Assembly (NCBI GenBank): GCA_965248685.1
Contig: CBDFKC010000002.1
Span: 124,001-188,000 of the forward strand
Origin: VYFG01 sp965248685
GTDB lineage: Bacteria; Pseudomonadota; Gammaproteobacteria; Arenicellales; Poriferihabitantaceae
Length of the DNA: 64,000 bases
Direction of reading: 5' to 3'
Under the pieces are notes generated by a model. It did no database searches and was not told the DNA's origin. It saw nothing but the letters and a program-made list of their open reading frames with translations. Shown here in pieces: positions 33,875 to 43,580 of the stretch. Within the stretch, counting starts at the first letter, position 1. Each line of letters begins with the position of its first letter. Position numbers and translations under genes: made by a program.

Positions 33875-33899
33875 AGGCGACTTCGGTCGCCTATTTTTT
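33875..33899 (+). terminator. Rho-independent terminator after the methylase gene
   Basis: Perfect stem AGGCGAC / GTCGCCT with a TTCG tetraloop (33875-33892), followed by ATTTTTT. Ends the methylase transcript. Confidence 0.9.
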
Positions 33900-33950
33900 C
33901 GCCTGAACGAAAGTGGCACCCCTTTGTAATATCAAAGGCTTTGACTACAT

Positions 33951-34664
33951 AGCAACCACCAGCATGGATAGCAGGCAGAGCTGTAGCAACCACCAGCATG
34001 GATAGCAGGCAGAGCTGTAGCAACCACCAGCATGGATAGCAGGCAGAGCTGTAGCAACCACCAGCATGGATAGCAGGCAGAGCTGTAGCAACCACCAGCA
34101 TGGACAGCAGGCAGAGCTGTAGCAACCACCAGCATGGATAGCAGGCAGAGCTGTAGCAACCACCAGCATGGATAGCAGGCGGAGCTGAAGCAACCACCAG
34201 CATGGATAGCAGGCAGAGCTGAAGCAACCACCAACATGGATAGCAGGCGGAGCTGAAGCAACCACCAGTATGGATAGCAGGCGGAGCTGAAGCAACCACC
34301 AGCATGGATAGAAGGCGGAGCTGAAGCAACCACCAGCATGGATAGCAGGCGGAGCTGAAGCAACCACCAGCATGGATAGCAGGCGGAGCTGAAGCAACCA
34401 CCAGCATGGATAGCAGGCGGAGCTGAAGCAACCACCAGCATGGATAGCAGGCGGAGCTGAAGCAACCACCAGTATGGATAGCAGGCGGAGCTGAAGCAAC
34501 CACCAGCATGGATAGCAGGCGGAGCTGAAGCAACCACCAGCATGGATAGAAGGCGGAGCTGAAGCAACCACCAGCATGGATAGCAGGCGGAGCTGAAGCA
34601 ACCACCAGCATGGATAGCAGGCGGAGCTGAAGCAACCACCAGCATGGGTAGTAGGCAGAGCCAG
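33951..34664. repeat. 34-bp tandem array, 21 copies, upstream of terminase
   Basis: Unit starting AGCAACCACCAGCATGGATA, continuing GCAGGCGGAGCTGA, repeats 21 times with an exact 34-base period. The left six copies carry CAGAGCTGT and the right copies mostly CGGAGCTGA, with a few scattered changes. There are no unique spacers, so it is not CRISPR. Because 34 is not a multiple of 3, all three minus frames are open, which is an artefact. It lies between the methylase terminator and the terminase genes. Confidence 0.95.
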
Positions 34665-34860
34665 GAGGCCATCGCCACATCACACAAACAAGAACCATTC
34701 CTAAATAAGAATAATTCTCAATGGGACCCTAAGTCATTGATTTATACCTTGGGCAAAGGTGAGCGCGGAATTCGCGAGTATTCTGCTCTCAGGTGATCCT
34801 CCAATTATTTATTGTTGATAAACAATAAGTTACGTAAATAATAGATTAAAAGGTGCATTC
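34665..34860. other. Late promoter and possible cos/pac region
   Basis: Gap of 196 bases before the small terminase gene. It holds a CGCGGAATTCGCG palindrome (about 34766-34778) and an inverted repeat TTATTGTT/AACAATAA (about 34808-34827). In lambda-like phages the packaging site lies directly upstream of the small terminase gene, so cos or pac may be here or in the adjoining array. Position only. Confidence 0.35.
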
Positions 34861-35334
34861 ATGTCAGACAAAATAGAGTACTCAGGGGATGAATTGCTGT
34901 CCGTGACGAATCTCAGCATTGTCGCCAGAATGGACCGGAGAACCGTTGCAAAACGGATGAAGGAGTGCCCCCAGGACGGCACATACAAAGGCCACAAGGC
35001 ATGGAAGTTGAGTACTGCTGGACCCTGTTTGTGGGGCGATGAAGCAGATTACGACGTAAACGGTGATGGCCCAAAGAACCCGCAGGATCGACGAGCATAT
35101 TTTGAGGCGGAAAAAAGTCGGCTGGATGTTGAAGAAAGAGTGCGAAATCTCATCCCAGTTGACGAAGTCAGGACAGAATTGGGCAGGGCGTTCAAGTCAG
35201 TTGACCTCGGATTGTCGAAGTTAGGTGACGACGTAGAAAGGCAAGTCGGACTCACACCAGAGCAGATCGCGGCAGTAAACAGGTGCGTAGACCAAATGCG
35301 GCTTGCATTGGTATCTGAACTCCAAAGTGGGTAG
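34861..35334 (+). CDS. Terminase small subunit
   Basis: 157 residues. An N-terminal winged-helix-like DNA-binding part (ARMDRRTVAKRMKE, then YKGHKAWKL) is followed by helices (AYFEAEKSRLDVEERVRNLI) resembling Nu1/DUF1441 small terminases. It recognises the packaging site and recruits the large subunit. Overlaps the large-subunit frame by about 32 bases. Confidence 0.82.
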   Translation: MSDKIEYSGDELLSVTNLSIVARMDRRTVAKRMKECPQDGTYKGHKAWKLSTAGPCLWGDEADYDVNGDGPKNPQDRRAYFEAEKSRLDVEERVRNLIPVDEVRTELGRAFKSVDLGLSKLGDDVERQVGLTPEQIAAVNRCVDQMRLALVSELQSG

Positions 35335-37363
35335 CGCATACGCATCGTTCCAGGAAGTACTTTATCCAATCGCTGAAATTCTCTCACCGAGAGAGGACAT
35401 ATCCGTTCTCGAAACCGCAAAGCGATACGTCAAAGACTGGGATGCAGAGTTAGCGCACGTTCTCCATGAGCCAATGGAAGAACTTACCAGCCGGGAATAC
35501 GAAGCAGAAATATACGTAGGACCTTCCAGAACGAGTAAAACCAAATCACTCTTGGATTGTGCTCTTGTGCATAACATCTTGGTTGATCCAGTTGATGCGG
35601 CGGTGTTTATGCCGACAGCAGACCTAACATCTTTCTACAGTAAGAAGCGATTCGACATCGAGATTATGAACAATGTCGAAGGGCTCCGGGACAAGATCAG
35701 GCCGGGGACTGCTTCAGATACCACGTACACAAAGATATTTAAGACCGAGACCGTTTTGATTTTCGGTTGGACATCAAAATCTCAAGTTGCATCACGAGAT
35801 TTTGTCCGAGTCTATGTAAGTGACTATGACAGGATCACAGGGGATGTTGGTGGCGAGGGTAACTATTTCGAGCTACTTCTGAACCGGACGGAGACATATC
35901 AGTCTCGCGGATTTGGATTGTGCGAGAGTTCACCAGGTAAGCCGATCACCAATCCTAAGTGGAAGGCGACGAAGCAACACGAAGCTCCGCCGACTACGGG
36001 AATATTAAGTTTATACAACACTGGTACTCGGGCCATGCTCTACGGTCAGTGCCCGCATTGCCAGTCATATTTCTCACCGGCATTCGGCCCAGAAGCTGCA
36101 GTAATACCTGAAGAAGGTTCAAATTTCGAGAGGGCGGAAAGTGCGTCCTTACGTTGCACTGATTGTGGACACGAAATCGGGCAAGAATACGAGAAGGCGT
36201 TTAAACGCTCTGCCAAGTGGGTACATTCTGGCGAGCGGATTCACCCGGACGGAACCAAAACCGGAGAGCGCATTAAATCAAAGCGCGTTTCATACTGGCA
36301 GTCAGGATGGTTCGCGGGTTTCAGGCCCTGGGAGAAACTAGTTTCCAGGTATCTTGATGCACTACAGGCATACGAAGAAAATGGTGATGAAGGTGCGCTG
36401 CAGGCAGTCTATAACACTGGCTTTGCTGCACCGTACCTGGAGATGGCCTATCGTGATGAAGGCGGGTTCGCTGAAGCGTTGCAAGAAAAGGCTGTTGGTG
36501 AAACCGAGAGGTACTATGTACCGAAAAAAGTTAGAACGCTAATCGCTTCAGTGGATGTACAGGCAGGTAAGCGTAAAGGTTTTGTCGTCAGTGTCATCGG
36601 TCGCGCTCCGGGCAATGAAAAGTATTTAGTCGATAGATTTGATATCTCATTTCGTGAAGACGAAGACGGAAATAAGATCCGACTCGACCCAGCTACTCGC
36701 ATTGAAGATTGGGACTACATCACTGAAAAAGTGGTTAATGCCACCTACAAAGTTGATGATGGTCGCGAAATGCGGGTATTCAGAACGGCAATAGATTCGG
36801 GAGGCGCAGCGGGTGTCACTGAGCGGGCCTATGAATACTGGAGAGGTCTTAGAAAGCAGAACTTGCATAAGCGGGTTCGCTTGGTGAAGGGAGGGAATAA
36901 TCCAACTGCTCCTATTGTTAAAGAATCATGGCCCGACAGTACTGACCGCAAGGATCGCATATCTGGTGGTCGTGGAGACGTACCTGTACTGATACTCAAT
37001 ACGAATTTGTGTAAGGATGCAGTCCATGCCGGATTGAAAAGGGAAACCCCAGGACCATCGTACATGCACTTTCCATCGTGGACACCAAATAAAGTGTTCC
37101 AGGAATTGTCTGCAGAAATCCGCGATGACAACGGGAAGTGGGAGGTCGTTGGTAGTGCGCCAAATGAGCAAACAGACTTATGTGCTTACGAACATGCACT
37201 ATGGTTTTGGATAGGTGGCCTGAAGATGAAATGGGATCGCCCCAAATCATGGGCGATGGACTGGGACAACAATACGGAAGTTATGACGGCAGAAGATCGC
37301 CGTGAATTGAAAAAGAAAAAACGAATCGTGAGAAGGAGAGTCAAATTCAGTTTCAATGGATAG
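35303..37363 (+). CDS. Terminase large subunit, GpA family
   Basis: 686 residues if started at TTG 35303. GTG 35327 is an alternative, and neither has a clear Shine-Dalgarno. The ATPase domain has a P-loop-like VGPSRTSKTKS and VFMPTADL. A zinc site CPHC...CTDC lies in the middle, and the nuclease domain begins near SVDVQAGK, all as in the lambda gpA family. It pumps DNA into the prohead and cuts it. Confidence 0.92.
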   Translation: MHWYLNSKVGSAYASFQEVLYPIAEILSPREDISVLETAKRYVKDWDAELAHVLHEPMEELTSREYEAEIYVGPSRTSKTKSLLDCALVHNILVDPVDAAVFMPTADLTSFYSKKRFDIEIMNNVEGLRDKIRPGTASDTTYTKIFKTETVLIFGWTSKSQVASRDFVRVYVSDYDRITGDVGGEGNYFELLLNRTETYQSRGFGLCESSPGKPITNPKWKATKQHEAPPTTGILSLYNTGTRAMLYGQCPHCQSYFSPAFGPEAAVIPEEGSNFERAESASLRCTDCGHEIGQEYEKAFKRSAKWVHSGERIHPDGTKTGERIKSKRVSYWQSGWFAGFRPWEKLVSRYLDALQAYEENGDEGALQAVYNTGFAAPYLEMAYRDEGGFAEALQEKAVGETERYYVPKKVRTLIASVDVQAGKRKGFVVSVIGRAPGNEKYLVDRFDISFREDEDGNKIRLDPATRIEDWDYITEKVVNATYKVDDGREMRVFRTAIDSGGAAGVTERAYEYWRGLRKQNLHKRVRLVKGGNNPTAPIVKESWPDSTDRKDRISGGRGDVPVLILNTNLCKDAVHAGLKRETPGPSYMHFPSWTPNKVFQELSAEIRDDNGKWEVVGSAPNEQTDLCAYEHALWFWIGGLKMKWDRPKSWAMDWDNNTEVMTAEDRRELKKKKRIVRRRVKFSFNG

Positions 37364-37505
37364 AAATAGAATTAGACAAACGGGAGAGCGAATACGCAAA
37401 CTCCGAAAAAGAAAGAAACTCACGACGACAGAATTGCGAGAACTCAATAGGTTGCTACGGGGCAATACAGGAGTAAGCACGAGACAACAGGGTTCTCGCA
37501 ACTAA
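37356..37505 (+). CDS. Small very basic protein, unknown
   Basis: 49 codons from ATG 37356, overlapping the terminase stop by 8 bases. Very rich in Arg and Lys (ERIRKLRKRKKLTTTELREL). No family recognised. Its place between terminase and the gpW-like gene suits a small head gene or linker. Confidence 0.45.
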   Translation: MDRNRIRQTGERIRKLRKRKKLTTTELRELNRLLRGNTGVSTRQQGSRN

Positions 37506-37525
37506 TTTTTAACTAGGGAGATGCA

Positions 37526-37753
37526 ATGGCACGAGTATGGACAGATGCCGACTTAGAGGCAATCGATGAAGCGATAATCGCGAGCGAACTATTGGTTGAC
37601 TTCGGTCATCGGAAAATCCGGTACAAGAATCAGGAAGATATGTTCGCTGCCAGAGCGTTTATCGTGAAGATGATCAAGCAAACGAACGGAGAAATTCAGA
37701 AGAATAAATTTCCGTATGGATTTCGTAGGACTCAGACTTGTAGGGACATATAG
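37526..37753 (+). CDS. gpW-like head-tail joining protein
   Basis: 75 residues of the gpW type (starts MARVWTDADLEAIDEAIIAS, with a conserved YKNQEDMFAARAF stretch). gpW plugs the portal and links it to the tail. AGGGAGATGCA precedes the ATG. The stop TAG at 37751-37753 is directly followed by the portal ATG at 37754. Confidence 0.75.
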   Translation: MARVWTDADLEAIDEAIIASELLVDFGHRKIRYKNQEDMFAARAFIVKMIKQTNGEIQKNKFPYGFRRTQTCRDI

Positions 37754-39181
37754 ATGAAACAGAGAGCCACGTTTGAAGTTCCAAGAGTTCGTGCGAGCGC
37801 ATATGAAGCGGGTAGCGTAACGACAAGAACTGCAAATTGGAATGCCGGGTCTGTTGGACCGAATACAGGTATTTCCAGTCAAGGAGATCAAATTCGAAAA
37901 AACTCCAGACACGCTTATCGAAACAATGAATGGATTTCTCACGGTATTGATAGCCTGGTCTCAGCGGAAGTCGGAATCGGGGTTAAGCCAAGATCGAAAG
38001 TTGAGGACAAGGAACTCCGAAAAGAAATAAACCAAGCTTGGAAGATTTCAGCCAATCAGTTCGACCCCGGAAGAATTTTGGATGTTTACGGACTCCAGTC
38101 TCAGATTGTACGCGCACGTCGAGTATCTGGAGAGGTATTTATACGGAGACGAATCAGGCGCGATCAACGAGGGTTTCTGGTCCCAGTACAGTTCCAGATT
38201 CTTGAATCCGATTTTGTCCCTACAAGCAAAAATGAAATACGCCCGAATGGAAATGTAATCCGATCAGGCATTGAATCGGATAAGCGAGGTAGGCGCGTTG
38301 CTTACTGGATGTATAAATTTCATCCCCAAGAGCAGATAGCGCATGCATTCAGCAATGAGTTAATTAGAGTGCCCGCAAGAGAAGTGATACATCATTTCTT
38401 ACCAACGCGACCAGGCCAATTGCGTGGCGATATCGACCCAGCACAAGCGCTGGCCCGTGCATATACGTTCAAGTCATATGATGATGCGGAATTAAAAAGG
38501 AAAGATACTCGTGCCCCTTTTACGGGGTATTTAAAGAAAGACTCCAGCGTGTACGGTGAAGGAGATGTAGATGATATTGAAACCGATGACACGGTTACTA
38601 ACGTTACACCTGGCACATGGATAGAAGGGTTACCCGGCGAAGAACCAATATTGTTCGATGCCGATGACGCGGGTCAAGGGTATGCGGATTTTATGCGTAT
38701 GCAACTTATGGGCGTAGCTGCGGGATTGAACGTCCCTTACGAGATTTTATCAGGTGATTGGTCCAAGGTTAACGACCGGCTCGTTAGAGCGATTCTGAAC
38801 GAGTACAGGCGTCTTGTAGAGACAGCACAGATGCAACTGCTGATACCCCAGGTATGCAACCGGATGTGGCAGTGGTGGATGGATGCTGGAGTTCTTTCAG
38901 GAGTGTTCGAGCTTCCAGGATATGCGAATGACCGGGAAAAATACATTGCGGTAGAGCATAGCCCGCATGCACATCCGTACATCAGTCCCGAAGGCGATGC
39001 GAAGGCTTTTGCTAAGGAGATTGAAATCGGGTTGACTACGCCGTCGCGTGTAAATGCAAAGCGCGGTATTGACCAAGAGGATGTCGATCTGGACCGCAAG
39101 GAACAGCAAGACCGCGAGAAAGCGTTGGGCATTGAAAAAATTGAACCCAATAAATCAAAAGGGAAGGAGAAAGTGAAATGA
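37754..39181 (+). CDS. Portal protein, lambda gpB family
   Basis: 475 residues with lambda-type portal features: SRHAYRNNEWISHGIDSLVS in two parts near the start, RARRVSGEVFIRRR, an HHFLPTRPGQLRG stretch, and a C-terminal GVAAGLNVPYEILSGDWSK segment. It forms the dodecameric portal vertex. Overlaps the protease start by 4 bases. Confidence 0.92.
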   Translation: MKQRATFEVPRVRASAYEAGSVTTRTANWNAGSVGPNTGISSQGDQIRKNSRHAYRNNEWISHGIDSLVSAEVGIGVKPRSKVEDKELRKEINQAWKISANQFDPGRILDVYGLQSQIVRARRVSGEVFIRRRIRRDQRGFLVPVQFQILESDFVPTSKNEIRPNGNVIRSGIESDKRGRRVAYWMYKFHPQEQIAHAFSNELIRVPAREVIHHFLPTRPGQLRGDIDPAQALARAYTFKSYDDAELKRKDTRAPFTGYLKKDSSVYGEGDVDDIETDDTVTNVTPGTWIEGLPGEEPILFDADDAGQGYADFMRMQLMGVAAGLNVPYEILSGDWSKVNDRLVRAILNEYRRLVETAQMQLLIPQVCNRMWQWWMDAGVLSGVFELPGYANDREKYIAVEHSPHAHPYISPEGDAKAFAKEIEIGLTTPSRVNAKRGIDQEDVDLDRKEQQDREKALGIEKIEPNKSKGKEKVK

Positions 39182-40515
39182 ACTACACGCAAATTTTAGC
39201 GCGAGTACTAAACACCCCGTTACTGGTTGCTCCTGAGTACATGGAAGTGTTTCTAGGCGCACTGACCAGTCGCGCAGGTATCGCGTCGCTAACAACAGTT
39301 GGTGGTGAAGAGCTTAGCGGCGAACAGCTAGAGACGATGGCATCGTTGTTCAGCAATGGCAGGCGATCAAGAAGTGCCGACATGTACCAGGTAGTGAACG
39401 GCATTGCGGTCATCGACCTAGCAGGAACCTTGGTACAGAAGTCGAGTAATTTGCGACCGTCTTCGGGAATGACTGGATACAACGGCATTGCAGCGCGTTT
39501 AAACGAGGCCATGAATGACCCCGAGGTCAAAGGTGTCTTGTTTGACATTGACTCTCCGGGAGGAGAGGTGTCGGGTTGTTTTGACCTAACTGATGCGATC
39601 CATTCGTTCAGGGGCCGGAAACCGATGCATGCATTCGCGGGCGAGCAAGCGACCAGTGCAGCGTTTGCAATTGGCTCAGCAGCAGACAAACTTTACCTAC
39701 CGCGCACCGGCGTTGTCGGATCGGTAGGAGTGCTTACGGCGCACAGAGACGTCAGTAAACGATTAGCGAAGGATGGCATTGCCATTACGTTGATCCATGC
39801 GGGCGCACACAAGATCGATGGAAATCCGTTTGAGGCCCTGGGTAAGGACGTTAAAGCGGACATACAAGCGAGGATCAATGAGACCTGGGGGCTTTTCACA
39901 GAGACCGTTGCCCGCAATCGAGGGATGTCCGCAGAGGCAGTGAAAGCTACCGAAGCGCGGATTTACACAGGACAAGCTGCAGTCGATATTGGCTTTGCAG
40001 ACGGAATTTCAACGCTAGACGAGGTATTACAAAGGATGGCAAAAGAAGGAAATGAAGGGGGTACTTCGGTATCTCTAAAACGTGGGAAAGACAAGGATAA
40101 GTTGGAAGGTACTGATCCAGCTAACTCAACTGCAACTACACAAGAAAACGAAACACTCGAAGCCAGCAAGCCGTGTGATGCTGCAACAGTGATTTCGCTA
40201 TGTGATGCTGCAGGCATGAAAGATGCTGCAATGGGCATTATCAAGGAGAAGCTTAACGATGACCAGGTAATCGAGCGCATCGACTTAACCACGAAAATCC
40301 AAGACGTTTGCAAAGCAGCAGGTGTTGAAGATGCGGGTTCAATTGTAGCTGCAATCGGTAATCCGGTTGAATTGGTTCAGGCAGCGCTACTGGCTCACGA
40401 AGATCAGGGCGAAAGCAACACCAATCACAGTGGCGAAGGTGAAGAGCCGAAGGGGAAGGGAGTTAACGTTACATCCATTTGGACCAAGCGGAAACTGCAA
40501 GGAAACAAATCATAG
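39178..40515 (+). CDS. S49-family head maturation protease with scaffold-like tail
   Basis: 445 residues. Signal-peptide-peptidase (SppA/ClpP-like) domain with DIDSPGGEVSG and the catalytic region ATSAAFAIGSAAD. The C-terminal 140 residues are charged and helical like the lambda C/Nu3 scaffold. It should process the prohead. Starts by ATGA overlap with portal. Confidence 0.9.
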   Translation: MNYTQILARVLNTPLLVAPEYMEVFLGALTSRAGIASLTTVGGEELSGEQLETMASLFSNGRRSRSADMYQVVNGIAVIDLAGTLVQKSSNLRPSSGMTGYNGIAARLNEAMNDPEVKGVLFDIDSPGGEVSGCFDLTDAIHSFRGRKPMHAFAGEQATSAAFAIGSAADKLYLPRTGVVGSVGVLTAHRDVSKRLAKDGIAITLIHAGAHKIDGNPFEALGKDVKADIQARINETWGLFTETVARNRGMSAEAVKATEARIYTGQAAVDIGFADGISTLDEVLQRMAKEGNEGGTSVSLKRGKDKDKLEGTDPANSTATTQENETLEASKPCDAATVISLCDAAGMKDAAMGIIKEKLNDDQVIERIDLTTKIQDVCKAAGVEDAGSIVAAIGNPVELVQAALLAHEDQGESNTNHSGEGEEPKGKGVNVTSIWTKRKLQGNKS

Positions 40516-40527
40516 GGATATCAAAAG

Positions 40528-40875
40528 ATGACGATTAAAACTGAAGGAAATTACACCGGCGAATTCATTCTGTCGGAAGCGAATGGTAACCGTTCACGAA
40601 GGACTGGCGTACTGATCTCTGGACAGAACTTACTGGTAGGTCAGGTAGTTGGTCTAATCACCGCTTCAAGCAAGTACTCGGCGTATGTTCCCGGTGCTTC
40701 GGATGGCACCGAGACTGTAGCGGGCATATTGTACGCGAGCGTTGATGCGAGTGCTGCAGATGCTGATTGTGTTGTCGTATCCGACGATGCAGAGGTTAAG
40801 TCTGCACTACTCGTTGGCAATGATGTTGCGGGTACTGTCGATCTTGAAGCACGGGGCGTTCGCGTCCGCGCTTAA
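40528..40875 (+). CDS. Head decoration protein
   Basis: 115 residues resembling lambda gpD-type head decoration proteins: EFILSEANGNRSR, a Gly/Ala-rich beta core, and AGILYASVDASAAD. Stabilises the expanded capsid. Position between protease and capsid gene is the usual one. Confidence 0.82.
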   Translation: MTIKTEGNYTGEFILSEANGNRSRRTGVLISGQNLLVGQVVGLITASSKYSAYVPGASDGTETVAGILYASVDASAADADCVVVSDDAEVKSALLVGNDVAGTVDLEARGVRVRA

Positions 40876-41118
40876 ACGGAATTTTAGAGAAATAAAAAGG
40901 AAATAGATAATGAGTGTATTTAACATTTTCGCCACCGATGACGCATTTACTCTGGCATCTGTCAATTTGCACCGCAATGGAGCCACTCAGTTTGCACTTA
41001 ATGGAGCCACCAAATTTGCACCCTAATGGAGCCACCCTGGTGGCCAGGGTATTAGGGTAATTTTTCGGTCTTAAACCTTTCAATAACCGGTACCCTCGCG
41101 CCTTTTTGCGAGGCTACC

Positions 41119-42663
41119 ATGAGCAACAGAAGGTTTGAGATGTTTGAAGTTCGTCAAGTCTTGGTGCGGATGCGCCAGGGTGATTCAGATCGCGTTCTGG
41201 CCAGAGCCGGGATCGTTGGCCGCCGCAAAGCAGCGGATATTCGTCGCACTGCCCAGGCCAATGGCTGGCTGGATGCGGACACGCCGATACCCGATAACAC
41301 CGTGCTTGGCCAAGTGCTGCGGATACAATCAACGCCTGCCTCACTTGGTCAGTCGAGCGTGGAACCGTATCGAGATCAGGTGAAAGCCTGGGCGGATCAA
41401 GGAATTCAGAGCAGCACCATTTATCAGGCCTTGGTACGTAACCATCAGTTTACCGGCGCGTACGCCGCCGTTTATCGATTCGTGTGCAGTCTACGCGGTA
41501 CAGAAGCACCCAAATCAACCGTCAAACTTGACTTTGCCCCAGGGGAAGCCGCCCAGGTCGATTTCGGTACCGGACCTAAGCTGGTTGATACCCGCACTGG
41601 AGAAGAGATAAAGAGCTGGTTCTTTCTGATGACCCTGGCCTTCTCGCGGCATCAGTATGCGGAGATTGTGCTGAATCAGAAGATCGCGACCTGGCTGGAA
41701 TGTCACCGTCACGCCTTTGAATTCTTTGGTGGAGTGGTCAGTCGCATTATTATCGACAATGCTAAGTGCGCGATTACCAAAGCGTGTTATTACGACCCTG
41801 TGGTGCAACGAGCGTACGCGGAATATGCCGAAGGCTATGGCTTCAAAATTGATGCCCTGCCGCCACGTGAACCACAATTGAAGGGTCGCGTAGAATCCGG
41901 AATCAAATTCCTAAAGCGTGGCTTCATGCCTCTCCGCCAGTTTGTTGATCGCCATGATGGCAATCGCCAATTGCAGCACTGGATATTGGAAGAAGCTGGA
42001 AACCGTGTCCATGGCACCACCCACGAGAAACCCCTTACCCTGTTTGCCATCGAGCAACCCCTGTTCAAAGCCTTGCCTTCCATTCCCCCTGAATTGGCGA
42101 TATGGGCCAAGGTCAAAGTGCATCGTGACACCCATGTGCAATTTGAGAAATGCCTGTATTCAGTCCCTTTCGGTTTGATTGGGCTGAATCTCTGGCTCAA
42201 GGCCACACCCCACACCATTCGGGTCTATCAGCAGGATAATTTGGTGGCAGTCCATGCACGGTTGTTTATCCCGGGCTCCCGCCGCACTCTGGATGACCAT
42301 TTGCCGCCCAATGCGTTGGCTTACAAGATGCAGGGCCCGGTCTGGTGTCTTGAACAGTCTGAACGGATCGGGGTGGCTTGTCACCTGTTAGTGCGTCAGT
42401 TATTCGATGATCGTGTGCTGTATAACCTCCGGGCCGTGCAGGGCATCCTGGCGTTGAAGAAGACGTATGGGGCAAAACGCCTCGATGCCGCCTGCCAGCG
42501 TGCCATGGACTTCCATAATCCGCGCTATGCGACGGTCAAGTCGATTCTCAAAAAGGGACTCGATGGCCAACCCAGTTCCCAACAGGTGTTCGATACCCTG
42601 GCCGATTGTTATACCGGTCAGGGGCGATACAGCCGGGAACTGTCAAAGATGCTGAAGCATTAA
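41119..42663 (+). CDS. istA: IS21-family transposase IstA
   Basis: 514 residues with an N-terminal helix-turn-helix and an RNase H-like integrase core (first Asp in AAQVDFGTGPKL, then IIIDNAKCAI, then EPQLKGRVE carrying the Glu), followed by the C-terminal beta-barrel region. Length normal for IstA. It catalyses strand transfer of the element. Confidence 0.95.
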   Translation: MSNRRFEMFEVRQVLVRMRQGDSDRVLARAGIVGRRKAADIRRTAQANGWLDADTPIPDNTVLGQVLRIQSTPASLGQSSVEPYRDQVKAWADQGIQSSTIYQALVRNHQFTGAYAAVYRFVCSLRGTEAPKSTVKLDFAPGEAAQVDFGTGPKLVDTRTGEEIKSWFFLMTLAFSRHQYAEIVLNQKIATWLECHRHAFEFFGGVVSRIIIDNAKCAITKACYYDPVVQRAYAEYAEGYGFKIDALPPREPQLKGRVESGIKFLKRGFMPLRQFVDRHDGNRQLQHWILEEAGNRVHGTTHEKPLTLFAIEQPLFKALPSIPPELAIWAKVKVHRDTHVQFEKCLYSVPFGLIGLNLWLKATPHTIRVYQQDNLVAVHARLFIPGSRRTLDDHLPPNALAYKMQGPVWCLEQSERIGVACHLLVRQLFDDRVLYNLRAVQGILALKKTYGAKRLDAACQRAMDFHNPRYATVKSILKKGLDGQPSSQQVFDTLADCYTGQGRYSRELSKMLKH

Positions 42664-42730
42664 TTCTTAATCCAAACCCAAATCTACCCCTAATCCCACA
42701 ACAACCTTTAACCCTGGAGTAATCAATCCT

Positions 42731-43492
42731 ATGAATCCAAAACCCGACCTTGCCCCGATGCTCAAACAGCTCCGTCTGTCCGGCATCCTTGACTCGCTGG
42801 AGTCCAGAAACAAACAAGCCATCGACGGTAAAATGGCGTATACCGACTTCCTCTCCTTGCTGGTGAGTGATGAAGTGGCTCGGCGTGACCAGAAGAAGTT
42901 TGACTTCCGGTTACGCAGAGCGGCGTTCCGTTCCAATAAAACCCTCGATCAGTTCGATTTTGACTTCAATCCAAAGATCAATTCGGCGCTGATCCATGAT
43001 CTGATGACGGGACGATTTATCCACGAGAAGGTGGCCACCCTGATCGTTGGGCCGTGTGGTACCGGCAAAAGTCATATTGCCCAGGCAATCGGTCATGCTG
43101 CGGTGAGGCAGGACCATGATGTCTTGTTTACCACGGCGGCGCAATTACTCAGCTCACTCTACGCCGCCCGGGCCAATGATAGCTACGACAGGCGGTTCAA
43201 GTTATTGAGCCAGATCGATTTACTCATTGTTGACGATTTTGGGCTAAAACCTCTGCGTGCACCGGCAGACGAAGACTTCCATGATCTCATTGCTGAGCGT
43301 TATGAACGCAAGCCCACCGTGATCACTAGCAATCTTGACTTTGGTGAATGGGGTGACGCCTTTCCCAACAAGTTGATGGGCGCTGCCACGTTGGATCGAC
43401 TCAAGCATGGCGCCTATCGATTGATTCTGGATGGCAAAAGTTACCGACAACCGAGACCACTACAGGATCAGCTTGATAAAGGTAAAAAATAG
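42731..43492 (+). CDS. istB: IS21-family helper ATPase IstB
   Basis: 253 residues of the DnaC-like AAA+ family: Walker A GPCGTGKSHIA near residue 108, Walker B LLIVDDFGLK, and sensor-region ITSNLDFGEW. Known to regulate IstA and select target DNA. Intact, so the element may still move. Confidence 0.95.
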   Translation: MNPKPDLAPMLKQLRLSGILDSLESRNKQAIDGKMAYTDFLSLLVSDEVARRDQKKFDFRLRRAAFRSNKTLDQFDFDFNPKINSALIHDLMTGRFIHEKVATLIVGPCGTGKSHIAQAIGHAAVRQDHDVLFTTAAQLLSSLYAARANDSYDRRFKLLSQIDLLIVDDFGLKPLRAPADEDFHDLIAERYERKPTVITSNLDFGEWGDAFPNKLMGAATLDRLKHGAYRLILDGKSYRQPRPLQDQLDKGKK

Positions 43493-43580
43493 AGGAATAA
43501 TCCAGTCCGTTTAAGACCGATTTAACGCAAAATGGGTGGACCCATTACACTGCAAATCGGTGGCTCCATTAGGGTGCAAA

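Noticed and set aside
33951..34664. CRISPR array, or long minus-strand proteins of 218-275 residues
   Set aside because: Units are contiguous with no unique spacers. All three minus frames are open only because a 34-base unit without stops cycles through every frame.
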